Below are positions 20,683 to 30,235 of a stretch of DNA of 31,632 nucleotides, one piece after another (the stretch's first letter is position 1; each line of letters opens with the position of its first letter). The position numbers and the translations under genes were made by a program. Below the pieces are notes generated by a model, which saw only the letters and a list, made by a program, of their open reading frames with translations, was not told where the DNA came from and ran no database searches. Source of the stretch: Coptodactyla brooksi (Eukaryota; Arthropoda; Insecta; Coleoptera; Scarabaeidae); assembly GCA_033557675.1 (NCBI GenBank), contig JAWQRM010000082.1:1-31632 (forward strand), read 5' to 3'.

Positions 20683-20888
20683 AACTACGGGATCAGATTT
20701 ATATGAGGTATTTCTCATATAACAGATGGTGTTGAGGATAAAAACTTTATTTTTATCAAAAAATGTTCAATGAATTTCCAATAAAATTGATAATATAGAT
20801 TTATTTCTTGACAACACAAATTATATTTACAGTATAATTGCATTTACTGAACATTGCTTTAAAATTTCTAGCTTGCAGACTATAACTA

Positions 20889-21773
20889 TTGGGTTGTTCG
20901 GAAAGTAATTTCGTTTTTCTTTTGGTGAAAATGAAAGGCACCTTTCTTAGAGAATCTAAATATTTTATGTAATTATATATTTACCATTTTGATCCAACAA
21001 CTTTTGCCATCTTTCTGACAGTAGCAAGATTCCACCCTCATAAAACTTTTGATCCTTGCTGGTAAAAACTGATCCCATATTTTAAATGGCCGTCATTTTT
21101 GACGGCCTCATTTAAAGTAAAGGTTTTGCCATCCAAGAAATTTTGTGGAAATCGAAACAAGTAATAGTAGGAAGGTGACAGATCTTGAGAATATGGTGTG
21201 TGTTGTAGTACATCCCATCCAAGCTGTGAAAGCTTTTGGCGGGTTAATAAACTGTATTTTCTATTGTTCAATTTCTATTGATCTGAATTTTCCTCTATTG
21301 ATCAATTTCGGCCTTTTCTGTTTCAACGAATCATACAATTTGTCCAATTGATGGCAGTAAAGATCAGAATTTAAATTTTGAAAATTTTGAACATTTCAAA
21401 AAATGTTTTGAAATTTTTTCCAATTTTGCAAACATTTTGCAAACCAGTTTTTGCCCTGGTATTCTGTTAATACATATTCTCCATATACGTCACATAATTA
21501 TTTTCGCGCTTGAACGGCATTTTTACCTTTTTTGTAATAAAAAAGCAAAATGTGTTGAAAATGCTCTTTTTGATTCTCTATGTTTCATAAGACAAAAAGA
21601 AAACAATTGCACAGAATCGAATAAAATATTTTCTCATATATACTTTGCAATGTCAGTTGTCAGAATATATAATGCATATATGGTTTAGAATGAAGCTGAC
21701 TGGTTAAAATACAACTAACGCTTCTGCTGCGAATAAAACGAAATTGCTTTCCGAACAACCCAATATTTATATA
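20889..21773 (-). mobile_element. Internally deleted mariner element
   Basis: Ends TTGGGTTGTTCGGAAAGTAA and (reverse complement) TTGGGTTGTTCGGAAAGCAA are matched mariner terminal repeats, and TA flanks each end. At 885 bp it is about 400 bp shorter than a full mariner (~1.3 kb). The transposase runs on the minus strand with the middle missing. Confidence 0.9.
21000..21640 (-). pseudogene. Mariner transposase remnant
   Basis: From the 5' side: a degenerate N-terminus with LCDVYGEYVLTEYQGKNWFA near 21490-21420 (the helix-turn-helix part, CDVYGE...WFAKF); HQLDKLYDSLKQKRPKL near 21360-21310; and QKLSQLGWDVLQHTPYSQDL then SPSYYYLF near 21240-21150. The third catalytic residue in SPSDYxLF is Tyr here, and the segment carrying the first Asp is deleted. 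The enzyme is dead. Confidence 0.85.
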
Positions 21774-22039
21774 AGTTGTTTTTGCGGACATGGCAGAATT
21801 CATGGAGAATGCTGTATTTTCGTGAAGTATCAGTTACCTTTTCTAGAATTAGCAAACCTGAAACAAAAATCAAAACAAATGGTATTTGTGCAATTAACTA
21901 ATAAAAACCAATATAATGTAAGTATACATCTAGAGTAAATGTGTATACCTACTAAAAACTGATATTAGGTAGAATTCATCGACAGGAATGACATCCAACT
22001 CTGGGAATACTTATATCAGAGGAATGTGTATATTAAGAT

Positions 22040-22345
22040 CTTTCTATCTAAGTCTAATTGACATTATAGGCAGATTAAGTGGTAAAGATAAGATAGCAGG
22101 TATTTTCCTAGACGAATTTTGATAAGATGCGTCATTAAAAATTGATGCATAAACCCTGAATTGCTAGGATTCCGTGGATTGCTGAAAGGCAGCTATGCAG
22201 ACGATTATCTATACTAATGAAAACAATGAACTCATGCTGTCAATAATTTTACTGATGATACAGTTACCATTATCAGAGGAAGATCTTGTGAAGATTTTGG
22301 GTGGAAGAGATTGAGCACAATTCCAATATGGTACGAAATACTCTT
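22040..22345 (+). pseudogene. Reverse transcriptase fragment of a non-LTR retrotransposon
   Basis: Plus-strand landmarks are GKDKIAGIFLDEF near 22084-22119 (palm motif A, compare xKVAGIFLDxxKAFD) and FTDDTVTIIRGRSCEDF at 22248-22298 (motif C, FADDT). The spacing between them is shorter than normal and includes stops and frame changes. Downstream fragments to about 22600 are compatible with the thumb region but too decayed to prove. Function is lost. Confidence 0.65.
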
Positions 22346-22749
22346 TTAAGAAACTCCCGCTTTATCCCCTAGAATATTTGAGCTACAAATATGTTGCGTT
22401 ATAGCCAGTCATTTATCCTTAAAAAGTCTTCATCGCATGCAAATAACTTCAGCAACAGATAAAACATAGCAAGAACTACAATTACATATTCTTCATGTCT
22501 GACACACAGTATGTATATAATCCAAGGAAAGCTATATGTTAAAAATATCGTTCAGAAGTGTAAAATCTACAAATATCTGCCTAGTGCTTATAAGAATTGG
22601 AATGAAAATCTATTCACAATAAAATTAAAAAAAATATTTACTCAATAATGTGTTTTTGGTGTACTTGGTAAATATTTTATAAAGTATGTACTAGTACTAG
22701 TACTTATTATACTGGGCTTATTTAGAAATATGGTTACTAGCAATATAGC

Positions 22750-23102
22750 GCATATTTTGCTGAGAAGATATTTTTGGAGAAATGTATTGAGGTGGAACTA
22801 CCAGAGGTAGTAAAGAAAATTGTAACTTTTTTGCCCGTTACAAAAAAGTTGCAATTTAAACAATCATGTGGTACATTTAGATTGTTTAGTACATTGTGAA
22901 GCCTAAACGCCCAGTTCCGGTCAGCTATGTGCCATGTGGCATATGCAGCTATGTCAGCAAATTGTCTTAATGGATTGTGCTTGTTGTGTTCACAAAAAAT
23001 GGTAAGTGAAAAACAAAACAAGCTGGAAGAAGAAGCGATAAAAAGGTTTGCTAAAAAATTCGCGAAAACAGGGCTTCGTATAACATCCATAAGTTATAAG
23101 TA
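22750..23102 (+). pseudogene. Unrecognised decayed reading frame
   Basis: The plus frame runs EKCIEVELPEVVKKIVTFLP, a TGA at 22897, AQFRSAMCHVAYAAMSANCL and finally a basic/acidic NKLEEEAIKRFAKKFAKTGL before TAA. Its amphipathic composition looks more protein-like than the open minus frame across the same bases (117 codons, 22737-23090), which I regard as its shadow. An alternative is two exons, since AAAATG|GTAAGT occurs near 23000. No family was recognised. Confidence 0.3.
22817..22857. repeat. 17-bp-arm hairpin
   Basis: AAATTGTAACTTTTTTG and CAAAAAAGTTGCAATTT pair at 16 of 17 positions around CCCGTTA. It lies within the unrecognised reading frame. Confidence 0.75.
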
Positions 23103-23522
23103 AAAATAAGCAAACATTTGTGAAATAGAAATATTTGTTTTTTAACAAATATTTATTTTTTAACACTTTAAGTGCATAAAAAATGTTTCCCTTAAACATT
23201 TCTTAGAAGTTAAAATGCGTTGGTAAAAGTGATCAACATTTTTTTAATTTTGCTGTCTACAAATAAACTTTAATGTATGAAAATATTGGTGTCATACATA
23301 TATGTGATACATATATAACATATATGCCATACGGGACGTAACCAGGGAAATGTAGCATGTCACGATAAAGTTTCAACGGTATAGGAAATTCCCGAACTTA
23401 CGCAATGTGTCTGCTGATGCACGGGAAATCCAAACAATTTTGTTTATTTTAAAATACAAAGATATCTAATAATACGTAAACAACTCTACCATTACTACTA
23501 AATTCCTAACTACAGTCATTAA

Positions 23523-24384
23523 GGGGTCATGTCTGGTTGCAGGGTGAAAGAAAACGTAATTTTCGGAGATTTCTGCAAAAACGTTCTAACTATTTTTTCT
23601 TACAACAACATATTGATATTAAAAGTACGTATATTGAACAATATTCAAAATTTTTTTCGTTGAAAAGTATTCTAAATTAAGGAAGTTACTGCCAGTTTAA
23701 GGAAACCTGATTCTTCAGAGGTGTTGTGCGGTGACCACGATAGCTCTAAGCCAAATCATCTGATATCAAAATCCAAAAATTCTGGTAGTATATGAATATA
23801 TCTTGTCCGTGAACGAAGGATTTTTTGAAAATGTAACTTTTGACAAAATGGCAGCTGTTTTAAGAAAAACTACGACTTTTCGGGCTCTTATTTTTTCATT
23901 TTTTTTCAATAAAAAAAGTTTTCAGTAAAATTAAAAACCCCTCGTTCACGAACAAGCCCTTGATAGACAGAATAAGCACGAGAAAGTTTTAGATCGATTG
24001 CTGTAACAGTTCGCGGGATATCGTAGTCACCGTATGGGGCTTTTCCGAAAAATGTAATTTCGAGAAAAACGCGTTTACAGTTTGCGGTCTAATTATCTTA
24101 TTTTTAACTTACACAGAATCCCGTAACGTAGGCATTCTGCGGTCAAAGTCACCTCCAAAGCATAAATTTTTTCCTGTCTCCGACGCTTTCTGCCCTCTCG
24201 CGTAAAAAAATAGAATCAGCCGACTTTAGGAATCGCTACTTTCGGCTGCGCAATCTCATAACTTTGTTAATATTCGTCCAATTTACGTGAAATTTTTAGG
24301 AAACACTCTTGAAATGGAGTACTTCAAGAATAGGTAAAAACCCGAAAATCGATTTTTCAGACCTTTCTAACTTGACATGACCCC
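23523..24384. mobile_element. 862-bp non-autonomous element with TTAA target duplication
   Basis: TTAA precedes GGGGTCATGTC at 23523 and follows GACATGACCCC at 24384: perfect 11-bp terminal inverted repeats with a TTAA duplication, as for piggyBac and Kolobok elements. The interior has no transposase; it carries oligo-T/A runs and moderately GC-rich patches. Runs of G at the terminus fit Kolobok-type ends somewhat better than piggyBac CCC/GGG-type ends, but the family is not settled. Confidence 0.85.
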
Positions 24385-24654
24385 TTAATTGTACTGTGAG
24401 CAATAACATATTTTCATTTGGGTTGAGGATTGTTGCCACTAGACCAAAACCGAAAAGTTTGTTTTTCAACCATATTTTCATTTTATGAAAACGAAACAAA
24501 ATCACAAACAAGACGACAGAACATTAATTAAAGTGTGTGTTGAAATATTTGCCTTCCTTGTTCTTTCTGCATACGCGCGTACGTGGTGTGGAACAACAAG
24601 TAAATCTTTATAAAAAATATAATAATAATTATAATCAAATTAATAGTTTTATTA

Positions 24655-24864
24655 ATGGAACGGGTGCACTTTTCTCCAGAAATAATAACTGCTAACATAG
24701 CACCTAAATTCAAATCCTACCCAGGTACTTCAGTGGATGTAGAACGATCCTTTTCTACCTATAAAATTATTTTTAGTGATAGAAGACACAATCTTATTAT
24801 TGAACATTTGGAGCAGTACCTGTTTACGTTTTCAGGAGGAACGAAGATATTAAATAATTGTTAA
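24655..24864 (+). pseudogene. hAT transposase C-terminal dimerisation domain fragment
   Basis: The 69-codon frame contains PGTSVDVERSFSTYKIIFSD then RRHNL and EHLEQYLF, the hallmark of the hAT dimerisation domain (S.DVERSFS.yk.il.d.R..l...nle.yl). Everything upstream (DNA-binding and catalytic parts) is absent, and no hAT terminal repeats were found. It is a truncated relic rather than a gene. Confidence 0.85.
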
Positions 24865-25201
24865 TATCAATACTTTATAGAACTGCTAACTAATTGTGTG
24901 CTGTTAGAAAAAGAAAATAGAAAAAGAAAATAAAAAAAATAAAAATTACAATTTATTTTATTTAACTATTTCGTTAGCATATTTTTAGCATTCTTCGTGC
25001 ATATTTGCATGCATGTTTCAAGTATTTTATGTTACATATAATCCGGCCTCTGGTAATAAGTTAACAAAAATATACCATAATATGTTATGTGTATATAAGT
25101 TAACACTCGCTAGTTCTCTCTTTTATTAAAAGTTTTTATTTTGGATCTATTTATATCTTAGTATATTGGTTTTTTGACGAAAGTGCTTATTAGAATTAAA
25201 T

Positions 25202-25409
25202 AATTGTCACCACTACACAAAATTCCAAAAAATTCTGAACGAAGCATATTTTCCATGTGTGGAAAATACTACACCAAACCTGGAAAATATTTGGAGATTC
25301 CTGAGTGATGAAAATCTGTCTGTCCTTCATGACTGCTGATGATGCTAACTTGGTTAACGAAACAAGCGTCGAAAAGATATTTTCCAGTTTTGGTGTAGTG
25401 GTGACAATT
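25202..25409 (+). mobile_element. 208-bp TIR element with hammerhead-like motif
   Basis: AATTGTCACCACTACAC (25202-25218) and its exact reverse complement (25393-25409) are the ends. An extra internal copy of ACTACACCAAA.CTGGAAAATAT lies near 25268. On the plus strand: CTGATGA 25336-25342, GCTAAC/GTTAAC stem (one mismatch), GAAA 25359-25362, C, tetraloop AAGC, GT, C25370 as cleavage position. All core bases are intact, but stem I (GACTG against GAAAAG) does not pair, so cleavage is doubtful. Confidence 0.65.
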
Positions 25410-25472
25410 GTTTAACTTTGTTATGAAGTCAAAGGTTCAAAAGTACTCAATTTGAAATTATGGAATTCAGTA

Positions 25473-25513
25473 TTAAGTAAAACATTAATCCTATTAATTA
25501 ATGTTTTACTTAA
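25473..25513. repeat. Perfect 17-bp-arm hairpin
   Basis: TTAAGTAAAACATTAAT, a 7-nt loop, then its exact reverse complement. AT-rich; no element boundary was recognised. Confidence 0.8.
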
Positions 25514-25774
25514 TCTTAGGATTTTTAGAATTTCTAAAGATTAATGTTTCTAATGTTGAGTAATTTGGTTTCTGCTTCAACGCCGATATAATTATGGCAG
25601 TGTTATTCTTACGAAATCTAAACAACTTTAAGCTATTACAGCCAATCTGAAATTATACACATATGTTTGGTAAGTCATTTTGATGTGTTACTGTTCATGA
25701 TTCGGAATATATAGTATATAAAAGCTGTTCATGAGAGTTCACGTTATGACAGGTTCACGTTATAGAAACTGTAT

Positions 25775-25789
25775 TTAGGTTAGGTTAGG
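25775..25789 (+). repeat. (TTAGG)3 tract
   Basis: Three perfect TTAGG units, the telomeric unit of most insects, sit next to one end of the GC-rich element. This may be the element's simple-repeat tail or an interstitial telomeric tract that served as a target. Confidence 0.7.
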
Positions 25790-26690
25790 CTTAAAACGTG
25801 AGTGGGCTTATGCAGCCCTCCCCTGTGACCATCGGTCTATTGTGGCTCACACCTATATTACAACTCACCTTCCAAACCTGCCCTCTGTAGAGAGCCGAAT
25901 ATATTTCTGGAGGTGATACCTTACCAAAGTCAGCTAGCCTTAAGTGGATGTGACCGAAGACCTGGACCCTTATTCTTCCCAATGCTGGGCAGGCACCGTT
26001 CGGTGTATAGGCAACATAAATGTTGAGTTTAGGAAGATTAATCCCCCTAACTAACTTGAGGCTGTCTTCAATCCATGGTTTGAATTTTGGCAGCTGCCCC
26101 CTCCAACCAGGCCACTCCAGTCTCACCGGCGAGGGTTACCTGGAGCCATCCAGGCCGATAGGTACAGCTCTGGATACACACCTGTGGTCCGTGGTCGTCT
26201 AATTCGTCCACGGCGGCCATAATGGCGGCCTTCTGGAGTCGTTACAGAAATCCCACTTACCGGTGAGGAAGCATTAGTAGTAGGACTAGTCTCCAACTTG
26301 CAGACTAGTCCGACTGCAGCCAGCGCCATATTCTGATTGTATAATCACATTCGAAACCTTTACACCGCCCTGTACACGACCGGGACACTGACATCACCAA
26401 ACCGAACAGTTGTTCCTCTCTCAAGTTTTTGCCCTGCCGACAGGTTCGCAGAGGAACTAGTCCACGGGTAGGAATAATTTTTAACTTTCGTTAAAAACCC
26501 AAACCCGTGCACTAATTTACGTTGTACAGGGGTACAATTCGACACTACCCGTCAAATTACACTCCTGTGGCACATTAAATGTGCAGGTAAGACCCAATCT
26601 GCAATTACTGCAACGCTCCAACCACAGGATAAACACGGTGCAACACCACGCACATGTGTATCAAACGCGTCTTTGAACACTACAAAAAAA
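25790..26690 (-). mobile_element. GC-rich element of unknown family
   Basis: Base composition shifts sharply from the AT-rich surroundings. The minus strand holds three adjoining short frames: 26545-26360 (61 codons), 26329-26123 (68 codons, MALAAVGLVCKLE...) and 26126-25791 (111 codons, with KFKPWIEDSLKLVRGINLPK and PNGACPALGRIRVQVFGHIH), the last two overlapping by four bases. No protein family was recognised. The minus-strand 3' end carries two stem-loops found again at 11.74 kb. I infer a retroelement or its non-autonomous derivative. Confidence 0.45.
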
Positions 26691-26770
26691 ACTGTATTTG
26701 GAATATTGTTTCGTATTAATCTGTTCATTATTATAACGGTATTGTTTGTTAATCTCTTCTTTTCAAAATA

Positions 26771-28515
26771 CAGTAGAATCTTGATTATCCGAAATAATGT
26801 GGACCAAAGTAATTTTGAATCGAACTTTCGGTTAATCCGATTTTTTTTATAAAATAGGAGTTTAGAATGGATGTATCAATAATTTGACTTAAAAGCATTT
26901 ATGAAATATTTTATTACAATTTATGTATTTATTAAAAAAAACATAAAACATATTTTTTTAATAAATAAAAAGTTTTTTTATTTATTAAAAAAACATTAAT
27001 TTTTATTTGCTCAAAAATTTTTTGAACATACAATGTGTACATTCATACATGGTAAGTATGAATGTACTTTAATGTCTTAAAAATGAGGCAATTTTTAACT
27101 GCACTCGTTTAGCACTGTATCCGTTTTTGGTTGCAATGTATCTCCAACGTTTGATAAGATGAACGTCCGCGGCGGTTGCATTTTCTTGTTGTTCTACATA
27201 AGTTATTGTTGCGCTTTCTCCAGGGCCTTCTGAATGTGACATTTTTACAGGAATATTGTCAGTGACTACTTCGTCATCATCATCGTCATCACTGTTTATT
27301 TCATTAGTATTTTTGCAAACACTTTTAATTAATTCTTTGTCAGTTATTTCATCTTCTACACTATCACTGTTTAACCATTCACAAACTTCTGTTTTCGTAA
27401 CATTTTCACATCCTGATATTTTATTGACAATTTGAAGTAAACTTTCATCATGGTCGGCGCGTGCATCTGTGAAATGTCCCTCCTTTTGTTGAATCAATTT
27501 TGACCAAGATTTTTCCAGGGTACTACTCTTTACTTGATTCCAAGCTGAAGCTATCCAATATACAACATTTTCCAAGTTTATCTTCTTTAGACATTCAATA
27601 AGATCGGCACCCTCATCTACTTCCCCCAAAATATGCTCCAATAGTAAACGCCTGTAATTACGTTTTAAATTTTCCAGCACACCCTGATCGATGGGCTGAA
27701 TGAGAGAAGTTACTGCAGGAGGCAAAAGATTGCTTTTATTTCCCCACTTTCAAGTTGCTCCGCGCTTGGGTATGTAGGGGCATTATCTAGTAACAAAACA
27801 CATTTTCTGGGATATCCATGTTTTAAAAAAATCTAGTTTTGGAACGAAATCTTCAAAAAACCAGTTTTTAAATAGATTCGCCTTCATTCAGCCACTCTTT
27901 TGATTTTTATACAAAACAGGAAAAACATCATGATGAATATTCCTAAAGAATCATCCACCTTTTCGCATTCACTTTTCATACTTTTTCGTGCTGGGGTGGG
28001 CGATGACAGAACATTACACCATTTTTCAAGTTTTTCGAGATTTTTTCTCCATTCTGCAACCGTACTCACGCCTATACCTAAATCCTTTGCTATATTTTTA
28101 AGCAATTCACCATTATCTAATCGTCGAACCGCTTCAAGTTTTTCCTTCAAGGTAATAACAACACGTTTACGTTTATTGCTCTGATGCTGCATTTTGTAAA
28201 ATATCTATCAAAACAAAACTACTATCTTTGCGATAATAACAGACGTTATTACATATGTACATACATATGTACTTATAACACTCGGTGGACTAGCCAAAAC
28301 AATTGGCATTTTAGACCGCCGTGAAATCCTTGAAGTTGTAGGGGAACCACCCAGCGGTATGTTTTAAATAGACAGCTGCAGCGCGTAAAATAGATTTTTT
28401 TTCGGGGAATCCCAGACGCGTTTCGTATAATGCGGATTTTTTCGGTTAATCGGAATTTTTGTTTTTAACACTTTATTTTGGATAAACCGGATTCCTGATA
28501 ATCGGGATTGTACTG
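26771..28515 (-). mobile_element. Tigger/pogo DNA transposon, defective
   Basis: Ends CAGTAGAATCTTGATTATCC and (reverse complement) CAGTACAATCCCGATTATCA are pogo/Tigger-type terminal repeats, and TA flanks both sides. Subterminal CGGTTAATCCGA/TCGGTTAATCGGAA repeats follow, as usual for the group. At 1.75 kb it is shorter than full Tigger elements because the transposase centre is deleted. Confidence 0.93.
27069..28192 (-). pseudogene. Tigger-type transposase (CENP-B HTH and DDE parts), broken
   Basis: The N-terminal part (28192-27970) has KRKRVVITLKEKLEAVRRLD then GIGVSTVAEWRK, a pogo/CENP-B helix-turn-helix. After VDDSL the normal sequence is lost. It resumes near 27870 with NLFKNWFFEDFVPK, then CVLLLDNAPTYPSAEQLESG (second catalytic Asp in LLDNAP) and, after a single-base frameshift near 27730, VTSLIQPIDQGVLENLKRNY (third Asp in QPxDQG). 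The C-terminal domain includes a six-Asp run. The first Asp region and CENP-B second HTH are deleted. Related to domesticated CENP-B/jerky genes, but this copy is dead. Confidence 0.9.
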
Positions 28516-28565
28516 TACTACCATAAATTAAATTGTGGATATGGAACCTTTAGCATTATAACAAA

Positions 28566-28760
28566 TTAATCACTGATTACCACTTCACCAAAACAATAAA
28601 TTAATTGCTCTACCCGCGTTTCGCTGACGAAGTAGGCATCTTCGGGAGCATCAGGAAACAAGGTGTTTTTGCCAAAGCAAAAATAGGAAAGAAAGCAAAG
28701 AAAGGTGTTTCACCAAAGCAATTAATTTATTGTTTTGATGAAGTAGTAACTAGAGATTAA
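28566..28760 (-). mobile_element. 195-bp TIR element with hammerhead-like motif
   Basis: 44-bp terminal repeats: TTAATCACTGATTACCACTT..AATTAATTGCT on the left, its near reverse complement at 28717-28760. Minus strand 28650-28606: TGCTC, CCGAAGA, a hairpin with weak GC/GC closing stem, GAAA, C, GCGG, GT, A28611 as cleavage position, then GAGCA, which pairs fully with TGCTC as stem I. Only the second core base (C for U) and stem II depart from the hammerhead consensus. An alternative CTGATG/CGTCAG fold competes. Confidence 0.6.
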
Positions 28761-29082
28761 CTTAGTACCATACATTACGAAAATCTTTTTAAATTAAAGC
28801 TGTTTTCTTGTCAGAAAACAGTTCAGTAAAATAAATCATTGATTCACTTTCCTAATTGTAGGTTATCTTTATAATAAATGTGGCAACATTTATTTGTCAT
28901 TGGTAGCCAAAAGATAGATGAGTCTTTTGGTGCATTCTGCAATTGCACATGACGTTAACATTAATATTATAAATAAAAGCACGGTATGATATACGAGAAA
29001 ACATTTAATTATGACAAACTAAAGGTGAATAACTACATAGTAGGAATAAAGCTGGAATATTGCGAATCTGATATAATAAAGA

Positions 29083-29088
29083 TTTATT
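29083..29088 (-). promoter_or_regulatory. Polyadenylation signal AATAAA of the cuticular protein gene
   Basis: AATAAA on the minus strand 60 nt after the stop codon of the cuticular protein exon, a typical distance for a short insect 3' UTR. Confidence 0.55.
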
Positions 29089-29147
29089 TACAATACTATT
29101 TCACAGTAAATAATACTCAACGTTTTAGATTATCTACGAATCGCATA

Positions 29148-29372
29148 TTAATAGTATCCGTTTATACCAGCTGCACCCACGTAAACGTATCTTATCCTCG
29201 GGTGATATCCTGTTGAGTCAGCGGTATACTCTACAATTTGCAGGCGACCATCCGGTAAAAGAACGTGGTAACTTCCTTGAGTCAAGTCGCCTTGTCTCGC
29301 CTCCTGGTGGCCAAAGTCGACACCATACTCCGGCGCTTTTACGCCGTATTGGTAATTATAGAATGCCGGAGC
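29148..29372 (-). CDS. Cuticular protein, RR (chitin-binding type 4) family, last exon
   Basis: A structural protein of the extracellular cuticle that binds chitin through the Rebers-Riddiford domain. This exon encodes the last 74 residues: APAFYNYQYGVKAPEYGVDF, GHQEARQGDLTQGSYHVLLP and DGRLQIVEYTADSTGYHP, matching the extended RR consensus (Y.F.Y.V.D...G..f...E.rdGd...G.Y.v..pDG..r.V.Y.AD...Gf.a.v), then a short tail ending NGYY. The acceptor is TTGCTTCTAG|GCTCC. The aromatic residues of the RR core are present. The signal peptide and any N-terminal repeats must be in upstream exons, not identified. RR-1 versus RR-2 cannot be settled here. It looks intact. Confidence 0.9.
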   Translation of the reverse strand, partial: APAFYNYQYGVKAPEYGVDFGHQEARQGDLTQGSYHVLLPDGRLQIVEYTADSTGYHPRIRYVYVGAAGINGYY

Positions 29373-30118
29373 CTAGAAGCAACACAGAAAATTTATTACA
29401 TAATCGTTTAGGCAATTTCAAGTTTATATCCATTAACCCAGTAAATTTATATGTTATTGCCATTAGCAGCGCAATTAGTTATCGCTTATTTGAAAGACGA
29501 GTAATGCAAAAAATCCTTTAATAGAGCAACATTTCATCCAAGAGGAAACGTGTCGAAATAAGAAAGGCGAGTATTTGACAAACTAGATGGTAAGGTTGAA
29601 CAATTATTATCAAAATTGGAAGCAATGCAACCATAGTTGGCTGCTATTAATTGACGGTGGAGTAAAGATCTATAACATAAAACCATAAAATGGTAAAATG
29701 GTGTAAATAGCCGGTATTTTGAAAATGACAATAGATCATTAGCGACTATTTTAGATTGTAGCTTCAACCATAACTCGCACAGTATTAGGTACATTAACAC
29801 TGCGCAACCTATCACTAAAGGTAAATTGAGTTACCATTAATGGTATCAACATATCCGTAACTCCTATCGGTGGCTCGTCGTAAAAATCCACGAAATGCAA
29901 ACAACTTCTATAAAACGAACTTGCACTATTTGCAGCATTCCTTGGAATCTACACTTGACAATAATAATATTTATTATATTAACATCTTAGGATTCACTCG
30001 TGAGTTAAAGAGGCAAAATACATAAACAAAAAATATGTAATCCATAATATCACCACATTTCTTTAAACAAGGAAGATAAATAATGGAGGTATGTAGAAAA
30101 ATTATTTATATTTATTAT
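29373..30118. other. Non-coding, presumed upstream intron of the cuticular protein gene
   Basis: No exon with a signal peptide was found on the minus strand. One 93-codon minus frame (29815-29534) has no family features and is not preceded by splice or start signals that fit. No repeat was recognised. Confidence 0.45.
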
Positions 30119-30235
30119 TTACACTTCTTGCAAACGTCATGTCTATGCTCTGGATGGACCGACCTAGATAATTTATAGCAGAGAGTTTTCGATTTTCTAT
30201 TCTTTGAACGCGTGGCATATATGACATCTTCTCTA
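30119..30235 (-). pseudogene. Probable piggyBac transposase C-terminal cysteine-rich tail
   Basis: The minus frame ends YATRSKNRKSKTLCYKLSRS then VHPEHRHDVCKKCK and TAA. The spacing fits the zinc-binding tail of piggyBac-type transposases (C..., CxxC, CxxxH, CxxC) with three cysteines replaced by Tyr, Leu and His. Upstream catalytic sequence was not found, so this is a small relic. It lies in the presumed intron of the cuticular gene, in the same orientation. Confidence 0.45.
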
